Notes: a model not told the origin generated them from the letters alone. 64,000 nucleotides of DNA from Ashinkailepas kermadecensis (GCA_034440615.1 JAOTOM010005136.1:951001-1015000); one strand, 5' to 3'. Shown: positions 10,011-23,052, counted from the first letter of the stretch. Numbers and translations: made by a program.

Positions 10011-12439
10011 AATATTAAAAAATGCCTGAAGTCATAAACTTACCACCTTTTGTGGCAAGAAGATTAACTTATACATTTTAGTTAATTAAATTAACAATCA
10101 TAGCCTAGAATATCCTATCCTAACACCTGATTTACAGATAGAAACATCTGATTACTGATTAGCACTTCTTGCATGCAGTCCAACCTGCACATTACTGAAG
10201 TTCTGAAGATGGCAGGTGGAAAAGGTTTAGGTAAAGATATGTGGAATAACAATGAAATATAGAATTGGTGCTGATAATTGGTCGGATTGCTTTGCTTTTC
10301 TTTGCCATCCAGCTTGCGATACCAGAATTTGATGAACCATTTACTATATTTTGTTAAAGAATAAGCTGCAATGCTAATATGCATGAAGATTGCAGCACAA
10401 TGCTGGTACTTTTCTTTGGATGGATTTCATCCATATATCTAGAATAGGATATATATAGGATAGATGGTGTTTTTCTACTTTGGTCAGGATATCTGTCTTT
10501 GGCATCCCAATCTAGTGAAAAATGAATATGTCAGATGTTATTATGTATCTGACAAATGTTATTATGTCAGATGTGAAACTATAATAATTGCGCCATCATT
10601 TTTTGGCACTGTAGAAACAGTATGGAACATGTACAGATGTGTTGAGTTATGCGTGGAAAAACTGATGCTTGGTTCAAGCATCCCTTTGGCTAGATATCCC
10701 AGGATATGCACCATTATTTCTTTGTTTTTTTTCGGGAACTATGCTAAATATGTCCAGAATAATATGTATTTTTTAACTTGGTTCAACATATGGCAAAATC
10801 TGAAAACTAGCAATGTTTGGATGATACATTTCCCTTCAATAGAGCTGTCATCAGCTGTAATACATTTGTACATATGCAGTATGTTTGGTGCTGTATGCCA
10901 AAACTCAGGTGGAGTTCTTTAGTTTCAAAGCAGGGAATGTTTAACATGGCTCAATTTGTTTTACTGCTGCATTTCAAGAGCACAATATTTGGCATTCCAT
11001 TCCAAAGTTGCAATTTTATATTTTTGATCCATAAACTCCTTTTTGTATTTGTCCAGTCAGCTTGGGCATGTTTATAAAACAGAGGAAGTTTGCAGTCATT
11101 TTCAAATATCTCCAATCTTTGGCCAAAAAGACCATGCTTTTTCTGGAAGGATAATGTTCTGGATGACAAACATCCATTACAGGAACATTTTTCCAATCCT
11201 GGTTGGACAGAGTACATGTCAGCAGTCAGCACGGTTGGATTTGTGTTTTGTAATCCTGGATGCGGAGAGGAAAATGTATGGGTAATTGAATATGGGGAGG
11301 ATATTGTTATTCCAGTTGATGACATCGGAATATCGGCCTACACTTTCCAGTGAATATTGGGCACATCACAGAGCAATTCATAGTCTAACAGCACCATTGA
11401 ACCTCCAAGTGAAAAAAATGAGGAAGATTTCCTCAAGAGGATGAGGTTCTGGATGGCAAAAATACAGGAATATCCTATTTTTCCAACCATGGCAGTCACT
11501 AATCTGGTGGTATATGTACACACCCCTTTTCTGATCACTATCGATTGCATATTCTTCCATGTTCAACGGAGTGGGACAATAACATGGTGCAAGATTTGGG
11601 TCATTGGCGCAATGTCTTGATATCTTATGGCCAACCAAATATTTCACTTCAAATTCGCATTATTCGCGTTGATCTCAGTTACCACACCGTCGCCTATTAC
11701 TAAAGTACCCGCATGCATTGCTTTTTGTGTGAACCCTTTTCTCTTTTATCAAGCTAAGGGGATATCGGCCTTCACGTTGATACTGACTCCGCACTGCAAG
11801 AACCGAATTATGAGTATGGATTTGCTAGGCTGCTCCAAAGTACAACAATAACAAGAAGTGATCCTACAAGATTCATGACATCCGCATAGTCAGTGACCTG
11901 CGCGCCATCTAGGAGTCGCCGACCTAGGGCGTCGTCGGCACTGCACTGACAGCTGCGTCTCGCCTGCACATTAGCGGGTTGACTCCCAACACCGTGCCGC
12001 CAGGGTCCGTCCGCGCCGCTTACCACGTCCTGAAGAAACTGCTGCGCTCGCAGTGAAAGTCTCGGCACTGGTGGTGCATCTGTGGCTTATCTCGCCGAGG
12101 GCGTGGTTAAAAGTATGGCAAACTCAGATATAGCCATGTTTGGCACAAACCACGTGCCGACCACTAAAACGTCTCACATCAGTTGATTGTTCGGCGGAAC
12201 GCCCGTGACGTGGGCCCATGACGTGGCACACACAGACTATCACATAAAGAGTGCTGCAAAGAAATCCTCGCTTGAACAATTTTATCCTCACAAGCATTGG
12301 GGAGGGGGGGAGGCGTCGAAGGAGCTGTGATCTCCCACCACAAGTCGTCGAGGGATCTTTAGAGCTTATCATAGTTTACGTCTTTCGAGATATGGCGAAG
12401 TAGTAGTGACTACTTGTGATGCTTGTGATCACTACTTGA

Positions 12440-12775
12440 GCTGGCCACTGCCGTACCTTTGAGGCGGCCGGTGTCACGGCTGTGAGGCGACCTCTGCTGT
12501 GGCTGTGTGGTGGCCTCTGCTGGTGCTGTGAGGCGGCCGCTGTCACGGCTGTGAGGTGGTCTCTGCTATGGCTGTGTGGCGGCCGCTGTCACGGCTGTGA
12601 GGCGGCCGTTGTCAGGACTGTGAGGCGGTCGTTGTCATAGTTGTGCCGCTGTCATAGCTGTGAGGCAACCGCTGCCGCACCTGTGAGGTGGCCACTGTGA
12701 CGGCTGTGATGTAATCACTACCGCACTTGTGAGACGGCCACTGCGTGGCTGTGAGGCGGCCACTGCCACGGCTAA
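12440..12775 (+). repeat. Minisatellite, about 27-30 bp unit
   Basis: Degenerate repeats of GGCTGTGAGGCGGCCGCTGT with variants in length and sequence. It lies inside the LTR element and is not next to any exon I can recognise. Confidence 0.8.
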
Positions 12776-13618
12776 AACTGATAGGCAATGGTGTAAAATG
12801 TTATATCAGTTGTGACTAATCTTACATTGTCTATAAAAAAATAATTTTTTCCTGAAGGACGCTATTTAGAAGTGCACCACCGACATTCATTTGGACCAGG
12901 ATACCATTCATATCAGCGTGGTTTCATGTTTCTTCCACACAATGTACCCAACTGAGAAATGTGCTTAAAAAGATCTTAAACAAAGGGGCTTATGCCTCCT
13001 AGTTATTCGGTTACTACCATCCACGTGTAGAAGTGCTGTACCTGTCAGCAATGAATAAATGCTCGTTGTTTTGTGTGCAACATGATGTAGACAACAGTTA
13101 ATGGGAATTCTAAGCATTCATATGGTACTCGACATTTCATCTCTTATATAAACGGTGGAAGATTGCGAGCAATTGATGTCAGATTGCCAAATATTGCTTG
13201 GGATTTTCATATGTATGTGCCAACTCCAGATTGTGTCATCCTTAGCTATCTTCGAGCAAATTTTGTTCATCCTGCACTGTCTCCGAGCGACTTTGTTCAT
13301 CTGCACTGTCAATGAACAAATGATTTACAGAGAGTCTCTCAGTCTCTTCCCAGCATGCGACGGTGACGGATTTAGAAGTTCCTATCGGCAGGAGGACACT
13401 CCTTTTGGCGCGCCAAAATTAATTCAGGGCGACAAGCGACAACTATTGCTGAGGAAAAAATCGATGAAAGGCTGGAAGGCAGACAAATCTTCAAAAAGGA
13501 GCAATCACGAAAAAGTACGTTTCGGAAATTTGATGTTATCCAATCCCGATGGAGGGCCGCCACTTCCACCCCCCCCCCATTGGAGACCCGTTCCTGATCG
13601 GGGACCAATTTCCCAGAA

Positions 13619-14284
13619 TTGAATCTCGCCAGCGACCACCGAAAGGTTTTTTTAAGCCCTGCACCCCTCACCCAGTCACCAGATGTGACTGAGCCATCAC
13701 CGGTATCAAGTGATACCGAGACAGACATTCCTCTGTCTGAACCAGTTCAGAGAAACAAAAGGCCGTTGCCATCGACTAGTGAGTCAGACGACGACGCCTC
13801 ACTTTAGGAACTAGTTGAACGAAACAAAAGACCACTCCCCTCTTCGAGCGATTTATAAGACAATTTACCCCTTTCAGAATTAGCAGAACGCCTAAAACGA
13901 CCACTGCCCACGTCCAGTGATTCAGACGCTGAAACTTCACTATCGCAATTAGCGAAACATTCAAAACCTCCAAATAGCGCGTCGGAAGATGAAATTTCGC
14001 TTTCAGAATTAGCAAAACGCTTGCAGGACTCGACTGAAAGCCCAGTGAGGCCAGTCCCTGAAAAACTACCTTTGGTAGAATCATCTGATGAGGATCGTCC
14101 TCCATGCAAACTTCAAATTAACGATGACTCTGCTACTTCCCCTGATTACGAAGCTGATGTCGACCGAGTCGACGTCACGCCTAATAAAGCTTGCGCATTT
14201 GCGAGCTTTGTGGAGATGCAAAATGAATCAATGTTGAAGCAGTTAAAATTGCAAATGATGATGTTCCAATCTATGCTTAAGTAA
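13619..14284 (+). pseudogene. Accessory frame with ~23-residue protein repeats
   Basis: One frame runs from ATG (13,619) to TAA (14,282-14,284), broken by two in-frame stops (13,805-13,807 and near 13,857). It begins with a Pro/Ser/Thr-rich part. About 4.5 repeats of roughly 20-23 residues follow, typified by SELAERLKRPLPTSSDSD. The end is an acidic region and a short amphipathic, methionine-rich tail (EMQNESMLKQLKLQMMMF) that could form a coiled coil. I do not recognise a family. It lies between the LTRs, far downstream of pol, so it could be an accessory gene of the element or captured host sequence. The frame survives after the stops, suggesting it was once coding. Confidence 0.55.
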
Positions 14285-15567
14285 GATGCTCAAGGAGATG
14301 TATGGCTGATAGTGTACCAGTGAGTCGCCTCAAGTGATTGTGTAACTGTATTGTTGACGCAGTGACGCCACAATTTGGTGACACGAGTAAACGCCACCTA
14401 CCGGCATGATGATTGCCGATGTGATTGATGTGGTGCGTGCAGCACCATTGTGATGGAACCCCATATGGGTCTAATGATGATTGATGTGATGTTGTGACGT
14501 CACCTGTCCTGATGTCTAGTGTGACATATTGTCAACTGTTAGTAACATGTATTTGGTGGTCAAAATCAAACGCCGGACCTATGCTTCCGCGTCTTCAAAC
14601 CGAGTATCGCATCTCTATACCTGGAACCCACAATACAATCCAAAACCATCCAACCCTTCCCGCTCGGTGAAGACATCATCATCCGTGCTGGCAATGAGCC
14701 AGCATGAACATGACCTGACAATCAGGCGTGACGAGACGGTCCCGCCGGCTGCCACAAGACACCGACAGGTGGGCCACCTGCGGACACCTTATGCAGAGGC
14801 AGATAGAAAGCACCTGTAACACGAGCCCACCAGCGGCCGTTTCGTTCGGCCAGTTCGACGAGTCCGTTGGCCTCGTCGAACTGGCGCGCTGGCCGCGTCG
14901 ACTATCCGACGAGACTGGCCAGTTCGACCAGTCCGTTGGCTCGGCGCCAGCGAGCGCCGCCGAGGAACCGAGCGCCGCTGTAACCTGAGCGCCGCTGCAG
15001 ACGTGAGCGCCGCTGATGACGCGAGCGCCGCCTCCGTCAGCGCAACAGCTGCCACCGAGAGCGCAGCTAGTGGCATACCTGACATAGCAGCCATGCTGGC
15101 GGACATTCACGAATGTGTGATACGTTTCCATGAAGATCTGGCAGAGCGCCAGAACGAGCCGGAGAGGGAGCCCGATCAGTGACATGCGGTAAATGCCGTA
15201 ATTCCGCGTGTTGAACGAGGACAAAGGTCACCCACGTTATAACGTCCCCATCCCGAACCGGACTGAACATTATAACCTAGTGAGTGCGCAACAGTGATCG
15301 ACGAGAATATGTGATGTAAATCGTATGTGAGTGTCGTGTAGTAGGAACATTTAGTTTACTAACATGGACCAGGGCCATGGTACCCCTTAAAGACCCCTAG
15401 ACTAACCCGCGTAGGACCTTAAGTTGACCATAGGAACTCGTTTTAATTTGTTGTCGTATCGTGAGTGTTTGTTGATTCGTGTGTGATTCTAAATGGACGT
15501 GATTTGTCTGAGTGGAGCTCAGAATTAATCTTGAAATTGAATTCGATCTTCGGACCTCACATAGTGT
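14285..15567. other. Interior up to 3' LTR; one short acidic/alanine-rich frame end
   Basis: A plus-strand frame ending at TGA (15,179-15,181) reads ASGIPDIAAMLADIHECVIR and FHEDLAERQNEPEREPDQ after an Ala/Ser-rich run. It resembles the end of a protein but has no start or known domain. Self-similar GC-rich segments (GGCCAGTTCGACGAGTCCGT type) occur twice at 14,845-14,940. The rest, to the LTR, shows nothing clear. No clean polypurine tract is visible before 15,568. Confidence 0.4.
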
Positions 15568-16163
15568 TGTAACAGAGTTTACATAAAATTGCACTTGTGG
15601 CTGTCCCGTAACTGTAAATGATGTGACCCCGTAAGCCAGCCGACCGTAAATGTAACGTAAATGTATGCAGTAAATGTAACGCATCACGAGCCTGAGCTAG
15701 CTGGCGGCTCGCTGCCGGTCTGTGCCGCGGAAGTGACCGGACTAAGGGTCGAGAGTCCAACTCTCGGCCGGCGCTGCCGCAGCTGAGCCAGCGCTTTTAC
15801 CGGGCCGACGGCCGCCGTCCGCGGCGGAGATTCTGGTGCCGGTAGCCGCTCGACCTCACGACCCACCCTCGACAAGAGTCGTCTCTGAGCAGCCAGGCGA
15901 GGCGGGTCTGTAACGCTGGCGGTCGCGCGTTCTAAATTAATAACAGGTTTTGGACTTAAATTGAACAGTAGGTAATATCACGGTTGTTCGTCGGTGTGGA
16001 ACACTTATGTACGAGTTTTCTGGTGTTTGACTGTTGTCGTCTATTTGCTATTCCTGCTGCACAATACAGATAGTGCAGAGAACTTTGGAACTTTACAACG
16101 GAAGTGACGCGAACGTGAGGTAATACTAGACTATCACGTGACCTATATAGGAACTTTCCTACA
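15568..16163 (+). repeat. 3' LTR
   Basis: Partner of 2,980-3,575, with the same length, the same TGTAACAG start and the same CCTACA end. The CAGA after it (16,164-16,167) repeats the CAGA before the 5' LTR. LINE sequence resumes directly after it. Confidence 0.88.
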
Positions 16164-17480
16164 CAGATAGTGCATGGCCATCCATCGAGTATGGAGCCTT
16201 CATATACTGCCTATCTACATGCGTGATTTTGAACTTATCAAAATTAAATTTCATTTGCCATTTTGCGGACCATTTCACAAGTTCGTCTAAGTCTTTCTGC
16301 AGCGAGACCTGCTCCTTGTGTCCTGTTATTGCCCTACAGACCTTCAAATCATCCGCAAGTTTCGAAACCTTACTGCTTAGGCCACTTTCAATGTTATTTA
16401 CAAACATAATGAACAATAGTGGCCACAGTACTGACCCCTGGGGGACTCCACTAAGAACATTTTGCCATGATGACTTTGTACCATTTAGCAAAAGTCTCTG
16501 CTCTCTATCTGAAAGCCACAACTCTATCCATTTTAGGATGCTACCTGCAATACCATGGACCTGAAGCTGCATCATTAACCGTGTATGGGGTACCTTGTCA
16601 AAGGCCTCACTAAAGTCAAGTTATGCTACATCAACCTGATTTCCCTGATCAAATTGTTCTGTAGCGAAATTCAAAAAGTCCAAGAGATTTGTGAGACACG
16701 ATCGCCCTTTTCTAAATCCATGTTGAGTATCTTGAATCAATATGTTTCCTTCTAAAAACTAACTATTCTATCCTTGATAATTGATTCGAGTACCTTGTAG
16801 ACTAGGGATGTGAGGCTTACTGGCCTATAGTTTTCAACTTTCCCTCTTTCTCCTTTCTTGAAAATAGGAATTACATTTACCCCTTTCCAATCTGTTGGAA
16901 TTTCATTTTGTGAAACTGATCTACCAAATATTATACGAAGTGGAATTGCCAATTCATTTCCAGCTTCCCGCAATATCCTAGCATAAATTCCATCAGGTCC
17001 TGCTGCCTTGTTTGGTTTGATTTTCTTGATATGATTGAAAACAACATCACTATCAATTAAATCAACATCGTTTATCCGATCACCTGTCATTGAACTGTGT
17101 TGTACGGTTGGCAGATTAGTCATATCTTCCAATGTAAACACTGATTTATACTGCTTGCTCAGCTCCTCAACCATCTCCCCATCCTCACTTAATATAGTCT
17201 CATTTACTTCCAGTGGACCAATTGTGCTAGAAACTTTACTCAGCTTGTAAAAACTAAAACAACTTTTTGCTGTCCCCATTACAGTTCCTAGCCAAATCCA
17301 ATTCTTTTGCTCGCTTAGCTGCTCTGACCCTAGATTTACGATATTTCAATCTTCCTTGAACACTCTAAATGCATCTTTCTTAGCCTTAATTGATCTCATC
17401 AAATCTGGCGTGAGCCATGCTGGCTTTCCTACCCTTCTTTTGCGCCTTTGCCTTTGGGGGCATGTCTAATCTGAATTTCC
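16164..17480 (-). pseudogene. LINE copy 1 reverse transcriptase segment
   Basis: Minus-strand frames (17,279-16,752 and 16,575-16,164) give a non-[58 protein letters not shown], then SGVPQGSVLWPLLFIMFVNN and LADDLKV in place of the usual FADD box. A frameshifted stretch (16,576-16,751) still shows the fingers/palm area. The right boundary with 2,979 is the LTR insertion site. Frameshifts make it inactive. Confidence 0.85.
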
Positions 17481-17542
17481 CTCAAGTAAGATTTTAGCTT
17501 TTCACACATTTCACAGGCATTTAAATTGGAGAATTCTTATTC

Positions 17543-18491
17543 CTATTCTATGGCACTTAAAGTCGCTCTCATGCAGTCAAAGTCAGCCCTGTTAAAATTA
17601 GGAACCTTTTCCAAATTATCCTTGATTGTCCCCACTACTTGTGCCTTGAATCCCACTATGTTATGGTCACTTCTTCCCAGTGTTTCTCCTACAGTCAAGT
17701 CATGAACTAAATCACTTATATCTGAGAAGATAAGGTCCAAGAATGAGCCCTGCCTAGTTGGTTCCGTTACAAACTGGTGTAAGAACAGGTCCTCTTCCAG
17801 GCATTTCCTAAACATTTTACATGATGGGGAGCCAACAACATTTTCACATCCTTTTATATTAAAGTCACCAAGAATAAGGCATTTCCTCCGAAAGTTTCTA
17901 CTGATTTCCTCGGAACTCAGCTTATCGAGCTCCAGTTGCTGAGAATGTGGCCAGGTTCCTGATCGGTACAAAGCTCCTATTCTTATTTTATTGCTGTTGC
18001 CTTTTCCCACAGCGACAGCATGTCAAATGTACTCCACAGACACATTTGTTTACCCCATCTGCTACTTTTTGAGAACTGAATAAGCTATTCACATCGAGCA
18101 TTACACCACCCCCTTTCACTGCTGGACCCCTATTGCACGAAAACATATTGTATCCCTGGATCTCATAGTCCTGCAAGTTATCCCCAATATACACCTCACT
18201 GACCCATTCCTCAGTAATGCAAACAAAATCTGGTTCCTCCTCAGCAACATAATACTTGAACTCATCAAATTTGGATAGAATACTCTGAGCATTAGGCATC
18301 ATACACTTAACAAAAGTTCCATAACCCTCTTTGGCTTTTTCATGTTGAGTAGCTCTATCATCTCTGGATGAGCTACCACTCTGCCCCCTGGGTCTACTGC
18401 TATCCCTATTTGCTGACTGTGAGGTTCTATTGCGTATGCTGTCACTATTGGCATATCCCTGAGATGGCAATGCCACTTCTTCCCTCCCCAC
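17543..18491 (-). pseudogene. LINE copy 1 endonuclease segment of ORF2
   Basis: The minus strand encodes an APE-type endonuclease in two overlapping frames. The first has NAQSILSKFDEFKYYVAEEE, DFVCITEEWVSE and VKGGGVMLDV. The second has IGALYRSG, CLILGDFNIKG and LGRSDHNIVGF. These are the catalytic landmarks (TE.W, GDFN, SDH) of CR1/jockey-clade endonucleases. The join near 18,000 needs a frameshift. The reading start near 18,491 follows directly after the ORF1 stop at about 18,500. Confidence 0.85.
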
Positions 18492-18499
18492 CCCATTAT

Positions 18500-18660
18500 C
18501 TAGTTTCCCTGAAGGACATGTTCATATACTTTGCTTAACACTTGCATCCCCTTCTCGGAGAAGTGCAGGCCATCCCTCTGATAGAGGTCCCATGAGCCAT
18601 AAAACCTGCACCACTTGTCAACAAAGGTCAAACCTAACTCATTGCAGAGGCTACCTACCC
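18500..18660 (-). pseudogene. LINE copy 1 ORF1 C-terminus (esterase-like)
   Basis: The minus strand reads VGSLCNELGLTFVDKW, CRFYGSWDLYQRDGLHFSEK and GMQVLSKVYEHVL. The DGLHFS motif with its catalytic-type Asp and His is typical of the SGNH/esterase domain in CR1 ORF1. Homology fades above about 18,660, the probable 5' truncation of this LINE. Confidence 0.65.
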
Positions 18661-20430
18661 TGGCATTGGCTGCCAGTGCCCTAGAGCTGCCCTCCCCTCC
18701 ACGTGGTGAAGGGGAGAGTAGACAGGCCCGCGGCGGAAGCGGGAGCAGCAGCGGGATCTCAAGAACCTTCTGGAACAGTCGCGAAAAGGAAAATGGAAGC
18801 GAGAGAAAGTGCACAAAGCCGGAGGCGATGCCAGAGAGAAGAAATCCCATGGGCGCGCCACGGTGAGGGGACAGACAGACGCAGGGGATTCTCGGACGCG
18901 CGGCGGTGCACGCCAGACAGACTCAGACGCGCGGCGGTGGACGCCGGACTGACACCCTCAGGGACGTCCAGCGGTGGCAAGATGGCTGAGCAATCGGATG
19001 GAGGAGAGGAAGCGCTCAGCCGAGGCGACCCGCCATCCACCATCGCCATGTGAGTGCTGCTCGGCCTCATGGAGCCTCGCCCGTCACCACCACCGTCCCA
19101 GCGTAACCAACCCCACCGGCGCTGGCGTCTTCCCGTGTGATGGGGGGGGGGGAGATTTGTGTGTGTGTTGGTGCAAATTGTGCGTGCGTGAGTAAATATA
19201 AATAGTTATCGTCCCAGTGTTCAGGTGTATATTTGATGTCTTTTCCCTGTTTTCTTTCTATTTTAGCGTAGGACAGAAGTGTGCATCTCGCGTTACAAAT
19301 CAAACCAAAATGTACATACCTCGTGGAGTTCGGGCAAACTATAACCGGCCAAAATGGCAGCTTTTTGCTCCCCGCTAGTGTACATTTTGTGGATTTAGTA
19401 GACATCTGAGTACGTCTTCGCGAGGTACATCTCCGGTCTTGTTCTGCAGCACCATGAGGTACACAAACATACAACGCCAGAAATCAACAACGCCGATTTC
19501 TGTTCTGATTCCTTTGGTAGTAACTGACGTATTTAGCACAAGCGATGATAGTTCTTTGTTGTTATTTCGGTGTATTTCTCGTGCAGCCATTCCGCATCAA
19601 TTTTCTACATGGTTGATGCAATGATGCAGCTTGTATCACTTGACTCGGCTGAACCTTTCAACAAATACGCAACTTGACAAGCCAGTTTCAGGAAACACCT
19701 GCAGGAAGTAACAGGGGAGAAACAACCACGGTAATATTAGCATGACATTTCACTCCCTGACTTCAACTTCACACTGAATCAGAAAGCCAAACGACTTTTT
19801 ATATTACATGTATGAAACAAGCGCGGGTTTATGCCATGCAATTGTTGTCAAATGTGCCATGCTTTATATTTGCATAATGCACTTTGTTTGTCGCAATTCT
19901 TTGAACGGACGGTTATCTGAGAAAGGGTATCAATCGTACAGTGTGGCGCACGCACAATTTAACAGTTACTGGGAGTTAAAGGAAAATGCCGGACGATACA
20001 CAGACCGGGGCGTGGTGACGATACACCGACTGGGACGTGGTGAATGATACCGTCACGTGACCACGGAGGTGTTCTATTACCAACTGGCAGCTCCACTACC
20101 CAAGTGCGGACCCGCTGTAGGTAACACACCGCACTCACTTCACAAATCCCCTGCAGCAACGTACGTGCAACGTTACGGACGACTGCGTGTCAAGCCGTTC
20201 TGGCGGGCAACGTTCCGAAAAGCGTCCGCTTGCAGTGTTCGAGGTTACACATGTGTTGACCGGGCCAGGTACAAGTCAGTGCGCACCTGGCCAGTGGCAT
20301 CCACTTCCTATCACAGACGTTACACCGACACGACCGCAGCATCCACGTGCAGACTACACACACTCCCAGTGGCCAAACACAACCTCACACATGACGTCGT
20401 CCCGCGGCTCGTCAGTGTGTACGCCTGTCA
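18661..20430. other. Unassigned sequence, no gene recognised
   Basis: 18,690-19,170 is GC-rich and rich in GGAAGCG/GCGCGGCGG words. It could be LINE 5' region or unrelated. A G-run lies at 19,141-19,151. The rest has no recognisable exon, RNA gene or mobile element end. Confidence 0.4.
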
Positions 20431-22240
20431 TGTGTTGACAACGGTGACCAGCGGCGACACGACTTCCCAGCTACCCGGGGCGCGCCTCACCGGTACACTC
20501 ATTGACAACGGTGACCAGCGGCGACACGACTTCGCAGCTACCCGGGGCGCGCCTCACCGGTACACTCATTGACAACGGTGACCAGCGGCGACACGACTTC
20601 GCAGCTACCCAGGGCGCGCCTCACCGGTACACTCATTGACAACGGTGACCAGCGGCGACACGACTTCCCAGCTACCCGGGGCGCGCCTCACCGGTACACT
20701 CATTGACAACGGTGACCAGCGGCGACACGACTTCGCAGCTACCCGGGGCGCGCCTCACCGGTACACTCATTGACAACGGTGACCAGCGGCGACACAACTT
20801 CGCAGCTACCCGGGGCGCGCCTCACCGGTACACTCATTGACAACGGTGACCAGCGGCGACACGACTTCGCAGCCACCCGGGGCGCGCCTCACCGGTACAC
20901 TCATTGACATCGGTGACCAACGGCGACACAACTTCGCAGCTACCCGGGGCGCGCCTCACCGGTACACTCATTGACAACGGTGACCAGCGGCGACGCGGCT
21001 CTGTAGCTACCCGGCGCGCCTCACCGGTACACTCATTGACAACGGTGACCAGCGGCGACACGACTTCGCAGCTACCCGGGGCGCGCCTCATCGGTACACT
21101 CATTGACAACGGTGACCAGCGGCGACACAACTTCGCAGCTACCCAGGGCGCGCCTCACCGGTGCACTCATTGACAACGGTGACCAGCGGCGACGCGGCTC
21201 TGTAGCTACCCGGCGCGCCTCACCGGTACACTCATTGACAACGGTGACCAGCGGCGACACGACTTCGCAGCTACCCGGGGCGCGCCTCACCGGTACACTC
21301 ATTGACAACGGTGACCAGCGGCGACACAACTTCGCAGCTACCCAGGGCGCGCCTCACCGGTACACTCATTGACAACGGTGACCAGCGGCGACGCGGCTCT
21401 GTAGCTACCCGGCGCGCCTCACCGGTACACTCATTGACAACGGTGGCCAGCAGCGACGCGGCTCTGTAGCTACCAGGCGCCCCTCACCGGTACACTCATT
21501 GACAACGGTGACCAGCGGCGACACGACTTCGCAGCTACCCGGGGCGCGCCTTACCGGTACACTCATTGACAACGGTGACCAACGGCGACGCGGCTCTGTG
21601 AGCAGCTACCAGCGGCGCGCCTCACCGGTACACTCATTGACAACGGTGACCAGCGGCGACACGACTTCGCAGCTACCAGGGGCGCGCCTCACCGGTACAC
21701 TCATTGACAACGGTGACCAGCGGCGACACAACTTCGCAGCTACCAGGGGCGCGCCTCACCGGTACACTCATTGACAACGGTGACCAGCGGCGACACGACT
21801 TCCCAGCTACCCGGGGCGCGCCTCACCGGTACACTCATTGACAACGGTGACCAGCGGCGACACGACTTCGCAGCTACCCGGGGCGCGCCTCACCGGTACA
21901 CTCATTGACAACGGTGACCAGCGGCGACACGACTTCCCAGCTACCCGGGGCGCGCCTCACCGGTACACTCATTGACAACGGTGACCAACGGCGACGCGGC
22001 TCTGTAGCTACCCTGCGCGCCTCACCGGTACACTCATTGACAACGGTGACCAGCGGCGACGCGGCTCTGTAGCTACTCGGCGCGCCTCACCGGTACACTT
22101 ATTGACAACGGTGGCCAGCAGCGACGCGGCTCTGAAGCTACCAGGCGCCCCTCACCGGTACACTCATTGACAACGGTGACCAGCGACGACGCGGCTCTGT
22201 CGCTACCCGGTGCGCCTCACCGGTACACTCAGTGTTGGCG
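20430..22240 (+). repeat. 67-bp minisatellite array, about 27 copies
   Basis: Tandem copies of a unit containing CATTGACAACGGTGACCAGC, GGCGACACGACTTCGCAGCT and CGCGCCTCACCGGTACACT. A second unit type has GACGCGGCTCTGTAGCTACC and interrupts the main type at intervals. Long open frames across it only reflect the periodicity. It lies downstream of the KATNIP-like stop codon and is not next to an exon I can identify. Confidence 0.92.
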
Positions 22241-23052
22241 AACTGGAGAGATTCGGCACAATGGACGGAGATTCACAGCAGGTTCGCCACGACATGACGG
22301 AACAGCGTGATAGTGACGTCACGTCACACGCACACACACACACAAACACACACACACACACACACACGTGTCGGCGTCACCACGGTAGGGTCGGTCGGTT
22401 GGCATGCTGCGACATGTACGCCCTCCCTGCCCGCCAACGTTGCCACACGGCTCCGTGGGTTGGCTGTCGACATCACACTCAACAGCTGCCTGCACACACC
22501 TAACGACCGTGGGCTGCTCCATGACTGGATATCTCACCATCGTGTGCGGTAGGATATGCAGCGTAAACACCACACTCAAACGACATGAATAAGAGCATAG
22601 TTTCAACAGCAGCGACTTGTAGCATGGTCATCTACTGGAAGTAACAACCAGTTTTCAGCCGCATCAATGGGAAAACAAACACATGTTGGCTTCACCCGTC
22701 GGAGCAAAGACAATGGTATGAAAAGAAAATCTATGAGACTTCTTTTCGAACACCACTGGCTAGAACACTCCGACAGAACCATGCAATCAACCTCGGCGAT
22801 TACCACACAGAAGAAAAACACGACAATCGATCTGGACAAGCTCGCCGGCACCACGGCAGACCGTACACCACGCCAGGGTGTACACAAGTGATGGCGGTCG
22901 GCCGGAAGGTCTGTTTGACACCGGCGAACGCACCGTCAGGCACCAGAGGCCCTCACGTCTCAGTCTGCCGACAGAGGCGGGTGTGCACACTGGAGGCGCG
23001 GCCAGCCGCCGGACGGCCCGCCGCGCTCGGCTACGTGCGGAGCTGCGCGCTG
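22241..23052. other. Region 3' of the KATNIP-like stop codon
   Basis: It contains a CA microsatellite (about 22,330-22,368) and should include the 3' untranslated region of the minus-strand gene (23,052 downward). I see no clear AATAAA signal on the minus strand near the stop. Open frames 22,603-22,891 on both strands are not recognised. Confidence 0.4.

Larger units (their letters stand above)
7984..13618. other. Non-coding interior between pol remnant and accessory frame
   Basis: I recognise no gene here. It is mostly AT-rich. Notable parts are TAGGTA-type repeats (8,825-8,885), a dispersed TTAGGTT-rich repeat (9,400-10,010), and a minisatellite at 12,440-12,775. Open frames at 10,464-10,922 and 11,043-11,353 have no recognisable domain. 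The composition differs from the gag-pol part, so much of this may be later insertion. Confidence 0.5.
2980..16163 (+). mobile_element. Ty3/Gypsy-type LTR retrotransposon, 13.2 kb, inactive
   Basis: Two direct repeats of 596 bp (2,980-3,575 and 15,568-16,163) start with TGTAACAG, end with CCTACA, and are flanked by CAGA (2,976-2,979 and 16,164-16,167). The element interrupts LINE copy 1, whose sequence continues on both sides. Gag, zinc knuckle, protease, reverse transcriptase, RNase H and integrase zinc-binding remnants follow in Gypsy order at 3,950-7,775. About 7.8 kb of further DNA lies before the 3' LTR, far more than usual, so secondary insertions or a foreign cargo are likely. Stops and frameshifts interrupt all genes. 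Confidence 0.88.

Noticed and set aside
10464..11353. Plus-strand frames of 80-152 codons
   Set aside because: AT-rich, aromatic-rich translation without domain or partner frame; probably chance.
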